From Bordetella genomosp. 7 (lineage in GTDB: Bacteria; Pseudomonadota; Gammaproteobacteria; Burkholderiales; Burkholderiaceae_B), in assembly GCF_002261265.1 (NCBI RefSeq), contig NZ_NEVK01000001.1, positions 186,001-250,000 of the forward strand: a DNA stretch of 64,000 nt. Reading direction: 5' to 3'. This document shows positions 9,390 through 19,521 of this stretch, one piece after another. The position numbers and the translations under genes are program-made. The notes under the pieces were generated by a model, which worked only from the letters and a program-made list of their open reading frames with translations, was not told where the DNA came from and searched no databases. The stretch's first letter is position 1. Each line of letters starts with the position of its first letter.

Positions 9390-10844
9390 TTACGCCAGCT
9401 TTTGCTTGAGCAGCTCGTTGACCTGCTGGGGGTTGGCCTTGCCCTTGGCGGCTTTCATGATCTGGCCCACCAGCGAGTTGAACGCCTTCTGCTTGCCGGC
9501 GCGGTATTCGGCCACGATGGCGGGGTTGGCCGCCAGCACTTCGTCGATCATGGCGCCGATGGCGCCGCTGTCGCTGATCTGCTTCAGGCCGCGCGCCTCG
9601 ATGATGGCGTCGGGGTCGCCGCCATGCTCGCCGGCCCACATCGCCGCGAAGACGTCGCGGGCGATTTTGTTGGATATGGTGCCGTCGATGATGCGGCCGA
9701 TCAGGGCCGCCAGCGCGGGCGCCTTCACGGGCGCGTCGGCGATGTCTTTTTCATCGCGGTTCAGCGCCGCGGACAGCTCGCCCATGATCCAGTTGGCGGC
9801 CTGCTTGGCCTGGCCCGCGGGCAGGGCGCCGGCCACGTCTTCGAAATAGGCCGCCAGGCCGCGGCTGGCCGACAATTGCGCGGCATCGTAAGCCGACAGG
9901 CCGTAGTCGCGCTCGAAACGCGACCGCAGCGCCGCCGGCAGCTCGGGCATCTGCGCCCGGACGGCTTCGATCCATTCGGACGAAATGACCAGCGGCGGCA
10001 GGTCGGGGTCGGGAAAGTAGCGGTAGTCGTGCGCGTCTTCCTTGCTGCGCATGCTGCGCGTTTCGTCGCGATCGGCGTCGTACAGACGAGTTTCCTGCAC
10101 GACCGTGCCGCCGTCTTCCAGCAGTTCGATCTGGCGGCGCGCTTCGTAGACGATGGCCCTTTCAAGAAAGCGGAACGAGTTGACGTTCTTGATCTCGGTG
10201 CGCGTGCCGAACTCTTTCTGCCCCACGGGGCGTACCGACACGTTCGCGTCGCACCGGAAAGAGCCTTCTTGCATGTTGCCGTCGCAGATGCCCAGCCACA
10301 CCACCAGGCTGTGCAGCGCGCGGGCGTACGCCACGGCTTCGGCGGCCGAGCGCATTTCGGGTTCTGTGACGATTTCGAGCAGCGGCGTGCCGGCGCGGTT
10401 GAGGTCGATGCCGCTGGCCGCATTGCCGTTGGCGAGGGTGAAGTCGTCGTGCAGCGACTTGCCGGCGTCTTCTTCCAGGTGGGCCCGCGTCAGGTTGACG
10501 GTTTTTTCTTCTTCGCCCACGAAGAACGAGATCGAGCCGCCCGTGACGACCGGAAGTTCGTACTGGCTGATCTGGTAGCCCTTGGGCAGGTCGGGGTAGA
10601 AGTAATTCTTGCGCGCGAACACCGAGCGAGGCGCGACGGCGCCGCCCACGGCCAGGCCGAAACGAATGGCCAGCTCGGCCGCGCCCCGGTTCATCACGGG
10701 CAGGCTGCCGGGCAGGGCCAGGTCGACCACGTTGGCCTGGGTGTTGGGCGCGGCGCCGAAGCGGGTGCTGCTGCCTGAAAAGATCTTGGCGCTGGTGGAA
10801 AGCTGGGTATGGGTTTCCAGGCCGATGACGATTTCCCAGTTCAT
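9390..10844 (-). CDS. gatB: Asp-tRNA(Asn)/Glu-tRNA(Gln) amidotransferase subunit B
   Basis: 484 residues; with GatA and GatC it converts misacylated Glu-tRNA(Gln) or Asp-tRNA(Asn) to the correct amide form. It starts [15 protein letters not shown] and shows the GatB signature region around [16 protein letters not shown], then the tail/YqeY-like domain ending in [12 protein letters not shown]. The ATG at 10844 overlaps the gatA stop by four bases, so the long upstream reading frame is not part of the protein. Confidence 0.97.
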   Translation of the reverse strand: MNWEIVIGLETHTQLSTSAKIFSGSSTRFGAAPNTQANVVDLALPGSLPVMNRGAAELAIRFGLAVGGAVAPRSVFARKNYFYPDLPKGYQISQYELPVVTGGSISFFVGEEEKTVNLTRAHLEEDAGKSLHDDFTLANGNAASGIDLNRAGTPLLEIVTEPEMRSAAEAVAYARALHSLVVWLGICDGNMQEGSFRCDANVSVRPVGQKEFGTRTEIKNVNSFRFLERAIVYEARRQIELLEDGGTVVQETRLYDADRDETRSMRSKEDAHDYRYFPDPDLPPLVISSEWIEAVRAQMPELPAALRSRFERDYGLSAYDAAQLSASRGLAAYFEDVAGALPAGQAKQAANWIMGELSAALNRDEKDIADAPVKAPALAALIGRIIDGTISNKIARDVFAAMWAGEHGGDPDAIIEARGLKQISDSGAIGAMIDEVLAANPAIVAEYRAGKQKAFNSLVGQIMKAAKGKANPQQVNELLKQKLA

Positions 10845-12379
10845 TGCTTGGTGCCTTGCTGGCCGGGCACGCGGCGGTGCCAGTCGGTGACTTGTTGATA
10901 ACGGTCGGCGATGGCCAGCAGGCGGCCTTCGTCGAAGTAGTTGCCGATGATCTGCAGGCCCACGGGGCGCTGGTGCTGGCCGAAGCCGCACGGCACGGAC
11001 ATGGCGGGCAGGCCGGCCAGGCTGACGCCCAGGGTGTAGACGTCGGCCAGCCAGTCGGCGGTGGGGTCGTCGCGGTTGTCGCCCAGGTTCTTGGCCACGG
11101 TGGGCGCCACCGGCCCCATGATGACGTCGCACTGGTCGGCGAAGGCGCGCTGGAAGTCCTGGGCGATCAGGCGGCGCACGCGCTGGGCCTGCAGGTAGTA
11201 GGCGTCGTAGTAGCCGTGAGACAGCACGTAGGTGCCGATCAGGATGCGCCGCTTGACCTCGTCGCCAAAGCCTTCGGCGCGCGAGCGGGCGATCATCTGG
11301 TTGAGGTCGGCGTATTCGGCGGCGCGATGCCCGTAGCGCACCCCGTCGTAGCGGGCCAGGTTGCTGGACGCTTCGGCGGGCGCAATGACGTAGTACGCGG
11401 GGATGGCCAGCTCGGTGCGCGGCAGCGAAATCTGCACGCGCTCGGCGCCCAGCGCCTCGAATTGCGCCAGCGCGGCCTCGACGGCCGCGGCCACGTCGGG
11501 GGCCAGGCCTGCGCCCAGGTATTCTTGCGGCACGCCGATGCGCAGGCCTTTCAGGGTCAGGCTGCCGGCCGCGTCGCAGGCGGCCTGGGCGGCCTCGTAA
11601 GCGGCGCGGATGCGGCCAGGCTCGTTGGGCGCGCCGTCGCAGGTTTCCAGGCTGGTGGCGTCATGGGGGTCGAAGCCGCTCATGGGGTCGAGCAGTTCGA
11701 GCAGGTCGCGGCTGCTGGGAGCGAGCGGCCCCGCCTGGTCGAGGCTGGAGCCGAAGGCCACCATGCCGAAGCGCGACACGGTGCCATAGGTGGGCTTGAT
11801 GCCGCTGACGCCGCACAGCGCGGCCGGCTGGCGTACCGAGCCCCCGGTGTCCGTGCCGGTGGTGGCGGCCACCAGGCGCGCGGCCACCGCGGCCGCAGAA
11901 CCGCCCGACGAACCGCCGGGCACGGCCGCGGGGTCCCAGGGGTTGCGCACGGGCCCGTAGGCCGAGTTTTCATTGGCCGAGCCCATGGCGAATTCGTCGC
12001 AGTTGAGCTTGCCGACCGATACGGCGCCGGCGGCCTGCAGGCGCTGCACCACGGTGGCGTCGAAGGGGCTTGCGTAGCCCTTGAGCATCTTGCTGCCCGC
12101 GGTGGTGTGCCAGCCGCGCGTAACGAACGCGTCTTTGTGGGCGATGGGCACGCCGGCCAGCGGGCCGGCGCTGCCGGCCGCCAGGGCGGCGTCGGCGGCG
12201 TCGGCCTGGGCCAGTGTCAGGGCGTCGTCGATATGCAGGAAGGCGTTCAGGTCGCCGGCCGCGCGGGCGGCTTCGAGCGCGCTGACGGCGAGTTCCCGGG
12301 CGCTGACCTGGCGCCGGGCCAGCGCGGCGCGCAATTCGGCAATGCCCCCGAATTGGGTGTGCAGGGCGGTAGTCGTCAT
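10841..12379 (-). CDS. gatA: Asp-tRNA(Asn)/Glu-tRNA(Gln) amidotransferase subunit A
   Basis: 512-residue amidase-signature subunit that releases ammonia from glutamine for the GatB reaction. The Ser-cisSer-Lys triad is visible as Lys82 (AHKDAF), Ser157 (GGSSGGS) and Ser181 (GTDTGGS), with the spacing expected for GatA. It lies between gatC (three-base gap) and gatB (ATGA overlap) in one minus-strand operon. Confidence 0.97.
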   Translation of the reverse strand: MTTTALHTQFGGIAELRAALARRQVSARELAVSALEAARAAGDLNAFLHIDDALTLAQADAADAALAAGSAGPLAGVPIAHKDAFVTRGWHTTAGSKMLKGYASPFDATVVQRLQAAGAVSVGKLNCDEFAMGSANENSAYGPVRNPWDPAAVPGGSSGGSAAAVAARLVAATTGTDTGGSVRQPAALCGVSGIKPTYGTVSRFGMVAFGSSLDQAGPLAPSSRDLLELLDPMSGFDPHDATSLETCDGAPNEPGRIRAAYEAAQAACDAAGSLTLKGLRIGVPQEYLGAGLAPDVAAAVEAALAQFEALGAERVQISLPRTELAIPAYYVIAPAEASSNLARYDGVRYGHRAAEYADLNQMIARSRAEGFGDEVKRRILIGTYVLSHGYYDAYYLQAQRVRRLIAQDFQRAFADQCDVIMGPVAPTVAKNLGDNRDDPTADWLADVYTLGVSLAGLPAMSVPCGFGQHQRPVGLQIIGNYFDEGRLLAIADRYQQVTDWHRRVPGQQGTKQ

Positions 12380-12382
12380 GGC

Positions 12383-12691
12383 TTACTCGATGACCTTGGG
12401 AACCAGGAACAGGCCGTCGCGGGCATCCGGCGCGTTGGCCAGCAACTCGGCACGGCGCGCTTCGGACGGCGTCTCGGTGACGGCGTCGGGGCGCAGGCGC
12501 AGGGCGATGTCCTGGTGGGCCGACAGGGGGTGGGCCATGGGCTCGACCCCCTGCGTGTCGGCCGCCTGCAGCCGTTCGATAAGGTGAAGGATGCCGTTGA
12601 GTTCGTCCTGGGCGCGAGAGCGCTGGTCGGGAGTCAGTTCAATTCTGGCCAGCCGGGCGATGCGGGCCACGTCTTGTTCGTTGAGCGCCAT
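12383..12691 (-). CDS. gatC: Asp-tRNA(Asn)/Glu-tRNA(Gln) amidotransferase subunit C
   Basis: 102-residue stabilising subunit of GatCAB. The N-terminal LNEQDVARIARLARIELT and C-terminal hydrophobic LFLVPKVIE are typical of GatC. The ATG at 12691 gives the canonical length; an in-frame ATG at 12730 would add 13 residues. First gene of the gatCAB operon, divergent from mreB. Confidence 0.95.
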   Translation of the reverse strand: MALNEQDVARIARLARIELTPDQRSRAQDELNGILHLIERLQAADTQGVEPMAHPLSAHQDIALRLRPDAVTETPSEARRAELLANAPDARDGLFLVPKVIE

Positions 12692-13961
<1,270 letters not shown>

Positions 13962-14034
13962 GTCCGTCCCGCCGGGCGCCGCCTCGCCTGTGGCGCGCGG
14001 TACAGCGGTTGCGGGCTGACGCCCCTCGGTATTC

Positions 14035-14919
14035 ATGCAACGACAAGGGACTCCACCGCTGTTCAGGCGCGGCCCGGCCGCAGAGCTGCGGCTGGCCGTC
14101 ATGGTCGTCCTGTCGCTGGTTCTGCTGGTTCTCGATTCGCAATTCCACGTGCTCGAACCCTTGCGGCGCGTCGTCGCCCTGGGGCTGTATCCGTTCCAGC
14201 GCACCGTCATGGCGCCGCGCGACCTGGTTCAACAGGTCAATGAATGGGTCAACGCGGCCAACCGCATCCGCACTGAAAACGAAGCCCTGCAGCGCCAGCG
14301 CATCGAGCTGTCGCAGGTGGCGACCCACGCCGCCCAGCTGGCGGCGGAAAATGCGCAACTGCGCCGCCTGCTCGGAGTTACCGACACGGTAGAACAGGCC
14401 GCGGTGGTGGTCGAGGTGCTGTACGAGCCGGCCAACAGTTTCCAGGAGCGGCTGGTCTTCAACAAGGGCAGCCAGGCAGGGCTGGCCCCGGGCATGCCCG
14501 TCATCGACGAAGGCGGCGTGGTGGGCCAGATCGTGCGCGTGACGCCGATGGCTGCCGAAGCCGCGCTGGTTACCGACGAGCGCGTGTCCATCCCGGTGCA
14601 GGTGCTGCGCAACGGGCTGCGCCTGATCGCCTTCGGCTCCAATACGCCCGGCCGCATCGAGGTGCGCTACCTGGCCGCCAACGCCGATATCAAAGAAGGC
14701 GATGTTATCGTTACCAGCGGCGTGGGCGGGCTCTTTCCGGCTGGCCTGCCGGTGGCCAAGGTGCAGGCCGTCGAACGGGACACGGCGTCCGGGTTCGCGC
14801 GGGCCCTGTGCGAGCCGCTGGCCCACCCCGAACGCTATCGCCACTTCCTGGTGCTGCAAGTCGACGTAGCCCGGGCGCAATCCGATCTTCAAGAGGCCGA
14901 CAGCGGTGGACCGCAATAA
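14035..14919 (+). CDS. mreC: Rod shape-determining protein MreC
   Basis: 294-residue bitopic protein. A single N-terminal membrane helix (about 20-38) is followed by a coiled coil rich in Gln/Glu/Leu (about 75-105) and then the periplasmic beta-domains (GQIVRVTPMAAEAALVTD region). MreC links MreB to PBP2 and RodA. Start is ATG 73 bp after mreB. Its end overlaps the GTG start of mreD by 14 bases. Confidence 0.95.
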   Translation: MQRQGTPPLFRRGPAAELRLAVMVVLSLVLLVLDSQFHVLEPLRRVVALGLYPFQRTVMAPRDLVQQVNEWVNAANRIRTENEALQRQRIELSQVATHAAQLAAENAQLRRLLGVTDTVEQAAVVVEVLYEPANSFQERLVFNKGSQAGLAPGMPVIDEGGVVGQIVRVTPMAAEAALVTDERVSIPVQVLRNGLRLIAFGSNTPGRIEVRYLAANADIKEGDVIVTSGVGGLFPAGLPVAKVQAVERDTASGFARALCEPLAHPERYRHFLVLQVDVARAQSDLQEADSGGPQ

Positions 14920-15472
14920 CCCGACGGTACGGCAAACGGCGCGCCGGCTGGGCACGCCCAGCAACGTGCATCCCGAGCGCCTGACGCGCCCGGCGCATGG
15001 CGCGTTCGTGTGGGGCACGCTGCTGGCGGCCTGGCTGTTGTCGCTGCTGCCCTGGCGCGCCTGGCCGGGCGCGCCCGACGTCCTGGCGCTGGTGCTGGCG
15101 TTCTGGTGCGTGCACGAGCCGCGGCGCGTGGGCATGGTGGCGGCGTTCTGCTTCGGCCTGCTCATGGATGTGCACGACGCCAGCGCGCTGGGCGGCACCG
15201 CGCTCGAATACACCTTGATCGCCTACGGAGCGGTGGTGTTGCATCGACGGCTGCAGCGCTTCGATCTCTGGAGCCAGGCGCTGCACATGCTGCCTGTGTT
15301 TTTTGTCGCGCGGCTCGTGCAGCAGATGTTGCTGGCCTGGCTGGCGGGGCGCTGGCCAGGCTGGGACTGGGCCCTGGGCGTGTTGCTGACCGTCGCCCTT
15401 TGGCCGGTGGTGGGCTGGGCGCTGCACCTGCCGCAGCGCGGCGCCGACGACGCCGAATCCTCGTCCGTCTGA
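14906..15472 (+). CDS. mreD: Rod shape-determining protein MreD
   Basis: 188-residue inner-membrane protein with about five hydrophobic segments. The conserved FGLLMDVHDASALG segment is near residues 86-99. The GTG start at 14906 lies inside the mreC coding end, consistent with translational coupling. It is slightly longer at the N-terminus than E. coli MreD because of a polar leader. Part of the elongasome operon. Confidence 0.92.
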   Translation: MDRNNPTVRQTARRLGTPSNVHPERLTRPAHGAFVWGTLLAAWLLSLLPWRAWPGAPDVLALVLAFWCVHEPRRVGMVAAFCFGLLMDVHDASALGGTALEYTLIAYGAVVLHRRLQRFDLWSQALHMLPVFFVARLVQQMLLAWLAGRWPGWDWALGVLLTVALWPVVGWALHLPQRGADDAESSSV

Positions 15473-15493
15473 GGCCGGCATTTCCGCGTGCCC

Positions 15494-17599
15494 ATGTTCG
15501 AGTTCAAGAAAACCGGCCAGCAGCAGAAGCAGCGCTTCAAGCTGCGCGCGTGGGTGGGCGGCCTGTTCGCGCTGGCCTGCTTTGGCGTGCTGGTGGGGCG
15601 TTTCTGGTATTTGCAGGTCGACCGCTACGAGGGCCTGTCCGAACGCGCCGACCGCAATCGCATCGCCGTCGTGCCCATTGCGCCGCGCCGCGGCGAGATC
15701 CTCGACCGTAATGGCCAGGTGCTGGCGCGCAATTACCGCACCTATACCCTTGAGGTGGTGCCGGCCCAGGCCGGAAACATCGATAAGCTGCTCGATCGTC
15801 TGACGCCCATTGTGTATGTCAGCCCCGGCGACCTGCGCCGCTTCAAGCGCCGCGTGGGAGAGTCCAGCCGCTATGCCAGCCTGGTGCTGCGTAACAACCT
15901 CAACGAAACCGAGGCCGCCTGGTTCGCCGCGCACGCCTATGAGTTTCCCGGCGTCGAGTTGCGCGCGCGCTGGGTGCGCGAATACCCCCAGGGCGCCACG
16001 GCCGCGCATGTGGTGGGCTATATAGGCCGTATCGCCGACAACGATCTCGAACAGCTCGAAGAAACCGGCCAACTGGGCAATTATCGGGGCACCGATGTCA
16101 TCGGCAAGAAGGGCATCGAAAAAAGCTGGGAACGCCAGCTGCACGGCCAGACCGGGGTGGAAGAAGTCGAAGTCACCGCCACGGGACGCCCGGTGCGCAC
16201 GCTGCGGCGCACCGACCCCGTGCCGGGCTCGGACATCATGCTGTCCATCGACCTGGACTTGCAACGCATCGCCGAAGAAGCCTTCGGCGACCAGCGGGGC
16301 GCCCTGGTGGCCCTGGACCCCAAGACCGGCGAAGTCCTGGCGTTTGTGTCGCAGCCGTCGTTCGACCCCAACCTGTTCATTGACGGCATTGACGTCGACA
16401 ACTGGCGCATGCTGAACGAATCGCCCGACCATCCGCTGATCAACCGTCCGCTGTACGGCACGTATCCCATCGGCTCGACATACAAGCCGTTCGTGGCCCT
16501 GGCGGCCTTGCAGCTGGGCGTGCGCAGCGCCACCGAGCGCATCTCGGACCCGGGCTACTACGAATTCGGCGGCCAGCGCTTTCGCAATGCGGGGGGCGCG
16601 GCCTATGGCATGACCGACATGCATCGCGCGATCGTCGTGTCGTCGGATACCTACTTCTATTCGCTGGGGCCCGAAATTGGCGTGAATGCCCTGCACGATT
16701 TCTCGAAGCAATTCGGGTTCGGCCAGATCACGGGCATCGACCTCGATGGCGAGCGCGCCGGCGTGCTGCCTTCTACCGAATGGAAGCGCAAGGCCTACAA
16801 GGGCCGTGAACGCCAGCGCTGGTACGCCGGCGAGACGATTTCGGTAGCGGTGGGGCAGGGCTACAACTCGTTCACGTTGCTGCAGCTGGCGCAGGCCACT
16901 TCGACGCTGGCGGACAATGGCGCGTACCGCCGGCCCCACCTGGTGCATGCGGTGCGCGATACCCGCACGGGCGAGATCAAGGTCACACCGTCGGACCCGG
17001 AATATCGCATTCCGCTCGAACAGCGCAACGTCGATATCATCAAGGCCGCCATGGCCGACGTGGTGCGTGCGGGCACCGCGCGGCGCGCTTTTGCCGGCGC
17101 TTCGTACCAATCGGCCGGCAAGACGGGCACGGCGCAGGTGTTCAGCCTGCGCGGCGCGCAATACCGGGCCAGCGAGCTGGACGAGCGCTTGCGCGACCAT
17201 GCACTGTTCATGGGGTTTGCGCCGCTGGAAAACCCGCGCATCGCCGTGGCGCTGCTGGTAGAAAATGCGGGCTGGGGCGCCAGTGTCGCCGCGCCCATTG
17301 CCCGCAAGGTGTTCGATTACTGGCTGGCCAAGACGGCGCCCGCCGCGCCCACGTTGCCCGCGCAGGCGCCGACGGCCGCTGGCGCGGTTGCCGACTCGGC
17401 CTCCGACGCCAGCGCCGAGCCGGCGCCGCGTGCCGAGCCGCGTCCGCCCGCTCCTCCCGCTCCGCGTCCGCGCCCCACGCCTCGCGCACTGGCGCCGGCC
17501 ACGCCGCCGCCCGCGCCGGCTCGCCGCGTTCCGTCAACTGCGCCAGCGTTGTCCGACCTGAGCGAGCTTTTTGAGTCTTCCACGGGAGCCAAGCCATGA
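15494..17599 (+). CDS. mrdA: Penicillin-binding protein 2 (elongation transpeptidase) with Pro/Ala-rich tail
   Basis: 701-residue class B PBP that crosslinks lateral-wall peptidoglycan with RodA. It has an N-terminal membrane anchor (about 22-40), a dimerisation domain starting RGEILDRNGQVLARN, and a transpeptidase domain with Ser328-x-x-Lys331 (GSTYKP), an SSD motif and Lys543-Thr-Gly (GKTGTAQ). ATG at 15494 is preferred over the in-frame GTG at 15488. From about residue 615 an ~86-residue Pro/Ala/Arg-rich tail, absent from E. coli PBP2, precedes the stop. It overlaps rodA by ATGA. Confidence 0.95.
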   Translation: MFEFKKTGQQQKQRFKLRAWVGGLFALACFGVLVGRFWYLQVDRYEGLSERADRNRIAVVPIAPRRGEILDRNGQVLARNYRTYTLEVVPAQAGNIDKLLDRLTPIVYVSPGDLRRFKRRVGESSRYASLVLRNNLNETEAAWFAAHAYEFPGVELRARWVREYPQGATAAHVVGYIGRIADNDLEQLEETGQLGNYRGTDVIGKKGIEKSWERQLHGQTGVEEVEVTATGRPVRTLRRTDPVPGSDIMLSIDLDLQRIAEEAFGDQRGALVALDPKTGEVLAFVSQPSFDPNLFIDGIDVDNWRMLNESPDHPLINRPLYGTYPIGSTYKPFVALAALQLGVRSATERISDPGYYEFGGQRFRNAGGAAYGMTDMHRAIVVSSDTYFYSLGPEIGVNALHDFSKQFGFGQITGIDLDGERAGVLPSTEWKRKAYKGRERQRWYAGETISVAVGQGYNSFTLLQLAQATSTLADNGAYRRPHLVHAVRDTRTGEIKVTPSDPEYRIPLEQRNVDIIKAAMADVVRAGTARRAFAGASYQSAGKTGTAQVFSLRGAQYRASELDERLRDHALFMGFAPLENPRIAVALLVENAGWGASVAAPIARKVFDYWLAKTAPAAPTLPAQAPTAAGAVADSASDASAEPAPRAEPRPPAPPAPRPRPTPRALAPATPPPAPARRVPSTAPALSDLSELFESSTGAKP

Positions 17600-18732
17600 A
17601 ACGCCTGGGCGCGCTGCTGGCTCGGATTTTCCTTGCCTTCGACTGGCCATTGCTGGTCATCCTGGCCCTGTTCGCCGCGCTGGGCCTTACCGTCATGCAT
17701 TCGGCCGTGGGCAGCACCGACTGGCGCTTTGCCGAGCAGTCGCGCAACTTTGCGATTGCCTTTGCGGCGATGTGGGTCGTGGCCCTGGTGCCGCCCAGGC
17801 GCCTGATGCAGCTGGCGCTGCCGTTTTATGTGGTGGGCGTGGTGCTGTTGCTGGGGGTGGAATTTTTCGGCGAAACCAGCAAGGGCGCGACGCGCTGGCT
17901 GGACCTGGGCGTTACGCGCATCCAGCCATCCGAAATGATGAAAATCGCCGTGCCGATGATGCTGGCCTGGTATTTCCAGCGCCACGAAGGCGACGTGCGC
18001 ATCCGCGATTTCCTGGCGGCCGCCGCCATGCTCGCGGCGCCATTCGGCTTGATCGTGTTGCAGCCCGACCTGGGCACGGCATTGTTGGTGTTCGGCGCCG
18101 GGTTCTTCGTGATCTATTTCGCGGGCCTGTCGTTCAAGCTGTTGGTGCCCCTGACGGTGATCGGGGTGGCGGGCATAGGCACGCTGATCTATTACGAAAA
18201 TTCGCTGTGCCAGGCCGGCGTTGACTGGGTGGTATTGCACGAATACCAGAAGCAGCGGGTATGCACGCTGCTCAATCCCAGCTCGGACCCCCTGGGCAAG
18301 GGGTTCCATACCATCCAGTCGATGATCGCGGTGGGGTCGGGCGGTCTGTATGGCAAGGGTTATATGCAGGGCACGCAGACGCACCTGGACTTTATCCCCG
18401 AGCGCACGACCGACTTCATTTTCGCGGTGTACGCGGAAGAGTTCGGGTTGTACGGCGGGGTGGCGATGCTGGTGCTGTACGGGCTGCTGATCGCTCGGGG
18501 CCTGACCATCGCCATGCGCGCTTCGTCCCAGTTCGGCCGCCTGCTGGCCGGGGCGCTGACGATGATGGTGTTCATCTACGTGTTCGTGAATGTGGGCATG
18601 GTAACCGGCATCCTGCCGGTAGTGGGCGTGCCGTTGCCATTCATGAGCTACGGCGGGACGGCGCTGTTCACCATGGGGATTGCCTGCGGGATATTGATGA
18701 GCGTCTCCAGGCATCGGGGGGAGCAGGCGTGA
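17596..18732 (+). CDS. rodA: Peptidoglycan glycosyltransferase RodA (SEDS family)
   Basis: 378-residue polytopic SEDS polymerase that works with PBP2 to extend glycan strands. Visible features: ATRWLDLGVTRIQPSE, the catalytic-region LQPDLGTALL with its conserved Asp, DFIFAVYAEEFG and the C-terminal LPFMSYGGTAL signature. The start overlaps the mrdA stop by ATGA. It is the last gene of the operon; the downstream gap holds large palindromes instead of an obvious simple terminator. Confidence 0.96.
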   Translation: MKRLGALLARIFLAFDWPLLVILALFAALGLTVMHSAVGSTDWRFAEQSRNFAIAFAAMWVVALVPPRRLMQLALPFYVVGVVLLLGVEFFGETSKGATRWLDLGVTRIQPSEMMKIAVPMMLAWYFQRHEGDVRIRDFLAAAAMLAAPFGLIVLQPDLGTALLVFGAGFFVIYFAGLSFKLLVPLTVIGVAGIGTLIYYENSLCQAGVDWVVLHEYQKQRVCTLLNPSSDPLGKGFHTIQSMIAVGSGGLYGKGYMQGTQTHLDFIPERTTDFIFAVYAEEFGLYGGVAMLVLYGLLIARGLTIAMRASSQFGRLLAGALTMMVFIYVFVNVGMVTGILPVVGVPLPFMSYGGTALFTMGIACGILMSVSRHRGEQA

Positions 18733-18768
18733 CGGTTGGGGTGTTTGGGTATGACTGAGTACTGAAGC

Positions 18769-18927
18769 GCCGGCGGGCGGGGACAGGCGGGGGAGCGGCT
18801 TCACGTGGCCGGTCGGCCGCCCCGCGCGGCCGACACCGCTTCGTCAACCTCGTCAGCCTGCGGCTTCCTTCGGTTTCCCTCGCTCGGCCCCGAGGCGCCG
18901 CCCCCCCGCCTGTCCCCGCCCGCCGGC
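18769..18927 (+). repeat. Large palindromic element A (25-bp perfect outer stem)
   Basis: Outer arms 18769-18793 and 18903-18927 are perfect inverted 25-mers (left begins GCCGGCGGGCGGGGACAGG). Inside, a conserved core begins GGCTTCACGTGGCC. It continues with a perfect 8-bp hairpin, GTCGGCCG / CGGCCGAC (18812-18834), closed over the heptamer CCCCGCG. About 60 bp shared with element B then follow, ending GAGGCGCC. The core recurs in reverse orientation in elements B and C, but the outer-arm sequence does not. Function unknown. Confidence 0.85.
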
Positions 18928-19017
18928 TCGCGGTGTCGGTTTGCCACGGTTATTGGCGCCGCCGGTGTGCTTGGCGGTGTTCAGGTCGTCAAGGGGACGG
19001 GAGATGGTAGTGGGCCG

Positions 19018-19050
19018 CCAGGGCAGGCCGCCCTGCGCGGCCTGCCCTGG
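19018..19050 (+). repeat. Small hairpin H1, perfect 13-bp stem, CCCTGCG loop
   Basis: Arms CCAGGGCAGGCCG (19018-19030) and CGGCCTGCCCTGG (19038-19050) pair perfectly around CCCTGCG. The sequence CATTCGGG follows immediately. Three other hairpins in the window share the loop and a similar flank but have different stems (H2 52002, H3 52311, H4 19200). Confidence 0.85.
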
Positions 19051-19199
19051 CATTCGGGGTGGGCTGGCGGGGGGCTTGTTCCGTTGGCGGGTGGCCGGGG
19101 GTAGGGTGGCTGTGCGTAAGCTAGGCCGGATTGGTCTCACCGCGTCTATTGACAGTGCCACCTTACGTACCGCCAATCCTCGCATTCCATCACCCGAAC

Positions 19200-19234
19200 G
19201 CGTCAGGCGTCCGCGCAGGGCGGGCGCTTGACGC
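19200..19234 (-). repeat. Small hairpin H4, 14-bp stem, CCCTGCG loop (minus orientation)
   Basis: Arms 19200-19213 and 19221-19234 pair at 12 of 14 positions plus two G-T pairs, around CGCAGGG (CCCTGCG on the minus strand). On the minus strand GTTCGGG follows the stem, matching the flank of H1 and H2. Its stem sequence is unlike the other hairpins. Confidence 0.75.
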
Positions 19235-19320
19235 GGCCCTGCACTTCTCCCACCCCTCTTGAGCATCAGCCCCGCACGACACGGTTTTTTTTCAGCAACC
19301 TGACCACATTCACCGATGCA

Positions 19321-19481
19321 GCCGGGCGCCGGGGGCGTAGCGGGAGGCGGGCGCCTCGGGGGCGAGCGAGGGAAACCGAAGGAAGCCGCAGGCTGACGAG
19401 GTTGACGACGCGGTGTCGGCCGCGGGGGGCGGCCGACCGGCCCCGTGAAGCCCGCCTCCCGCTACGCCCCCGGCGCCCGGC
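19321..19481 (-). repeat. Large palindromic element B (32-bp perfect outer stem)
   Basis: Outer arms 19321-19352 and 19450-19481 are perfect inverted 32-mers. On the minus strand the interior reads TTCACGGGGCC, then hairpin GTCGGCCG / CGGCCGAC (19415-19437) over CCCCCCG, then a segment almost identical to element A through GAGGCGCC. The outer arms differ from those of elements A and C, so self-complementarity is kept while sequence is not. Confidence 0.85.
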
Positions 19482-19521
19482 GTCAACAGAAAGGACAACC
19501 AGCCTTCCCCCGAAAAACCCC

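Larger units (their letters stand above)
18733..19521. other. Gene-free gap between rodA and slmA, filled with palindromic elements
   Basis: 789 bp between convergent rodA and slmA with no gene I can support. It holds two large palindromic elements (18769-18927 and 19321-19481) in opposite orientations and two small hairpins with the CCCTGCG apex (19018-19050 and 19200-19234). Very high GC content and spurious open frames on both strands are explained by the palindromes. An eight-T run at about 19285-19292 is not preceded by a clear stem. Confidence 0.75.

Noticed and set aside
14711-17200. 829-codon open frame antisense to mreC-mrdA
   Set aside because: Shadow of the elongasome genes, with no recognisable domain or ribosome site.
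19280-19300. Intrinsic terminator at an eight-T run
   Set aside because: No stable stem lies directly upstream of the run on the plus strand, and on the minus strand it is an A run.
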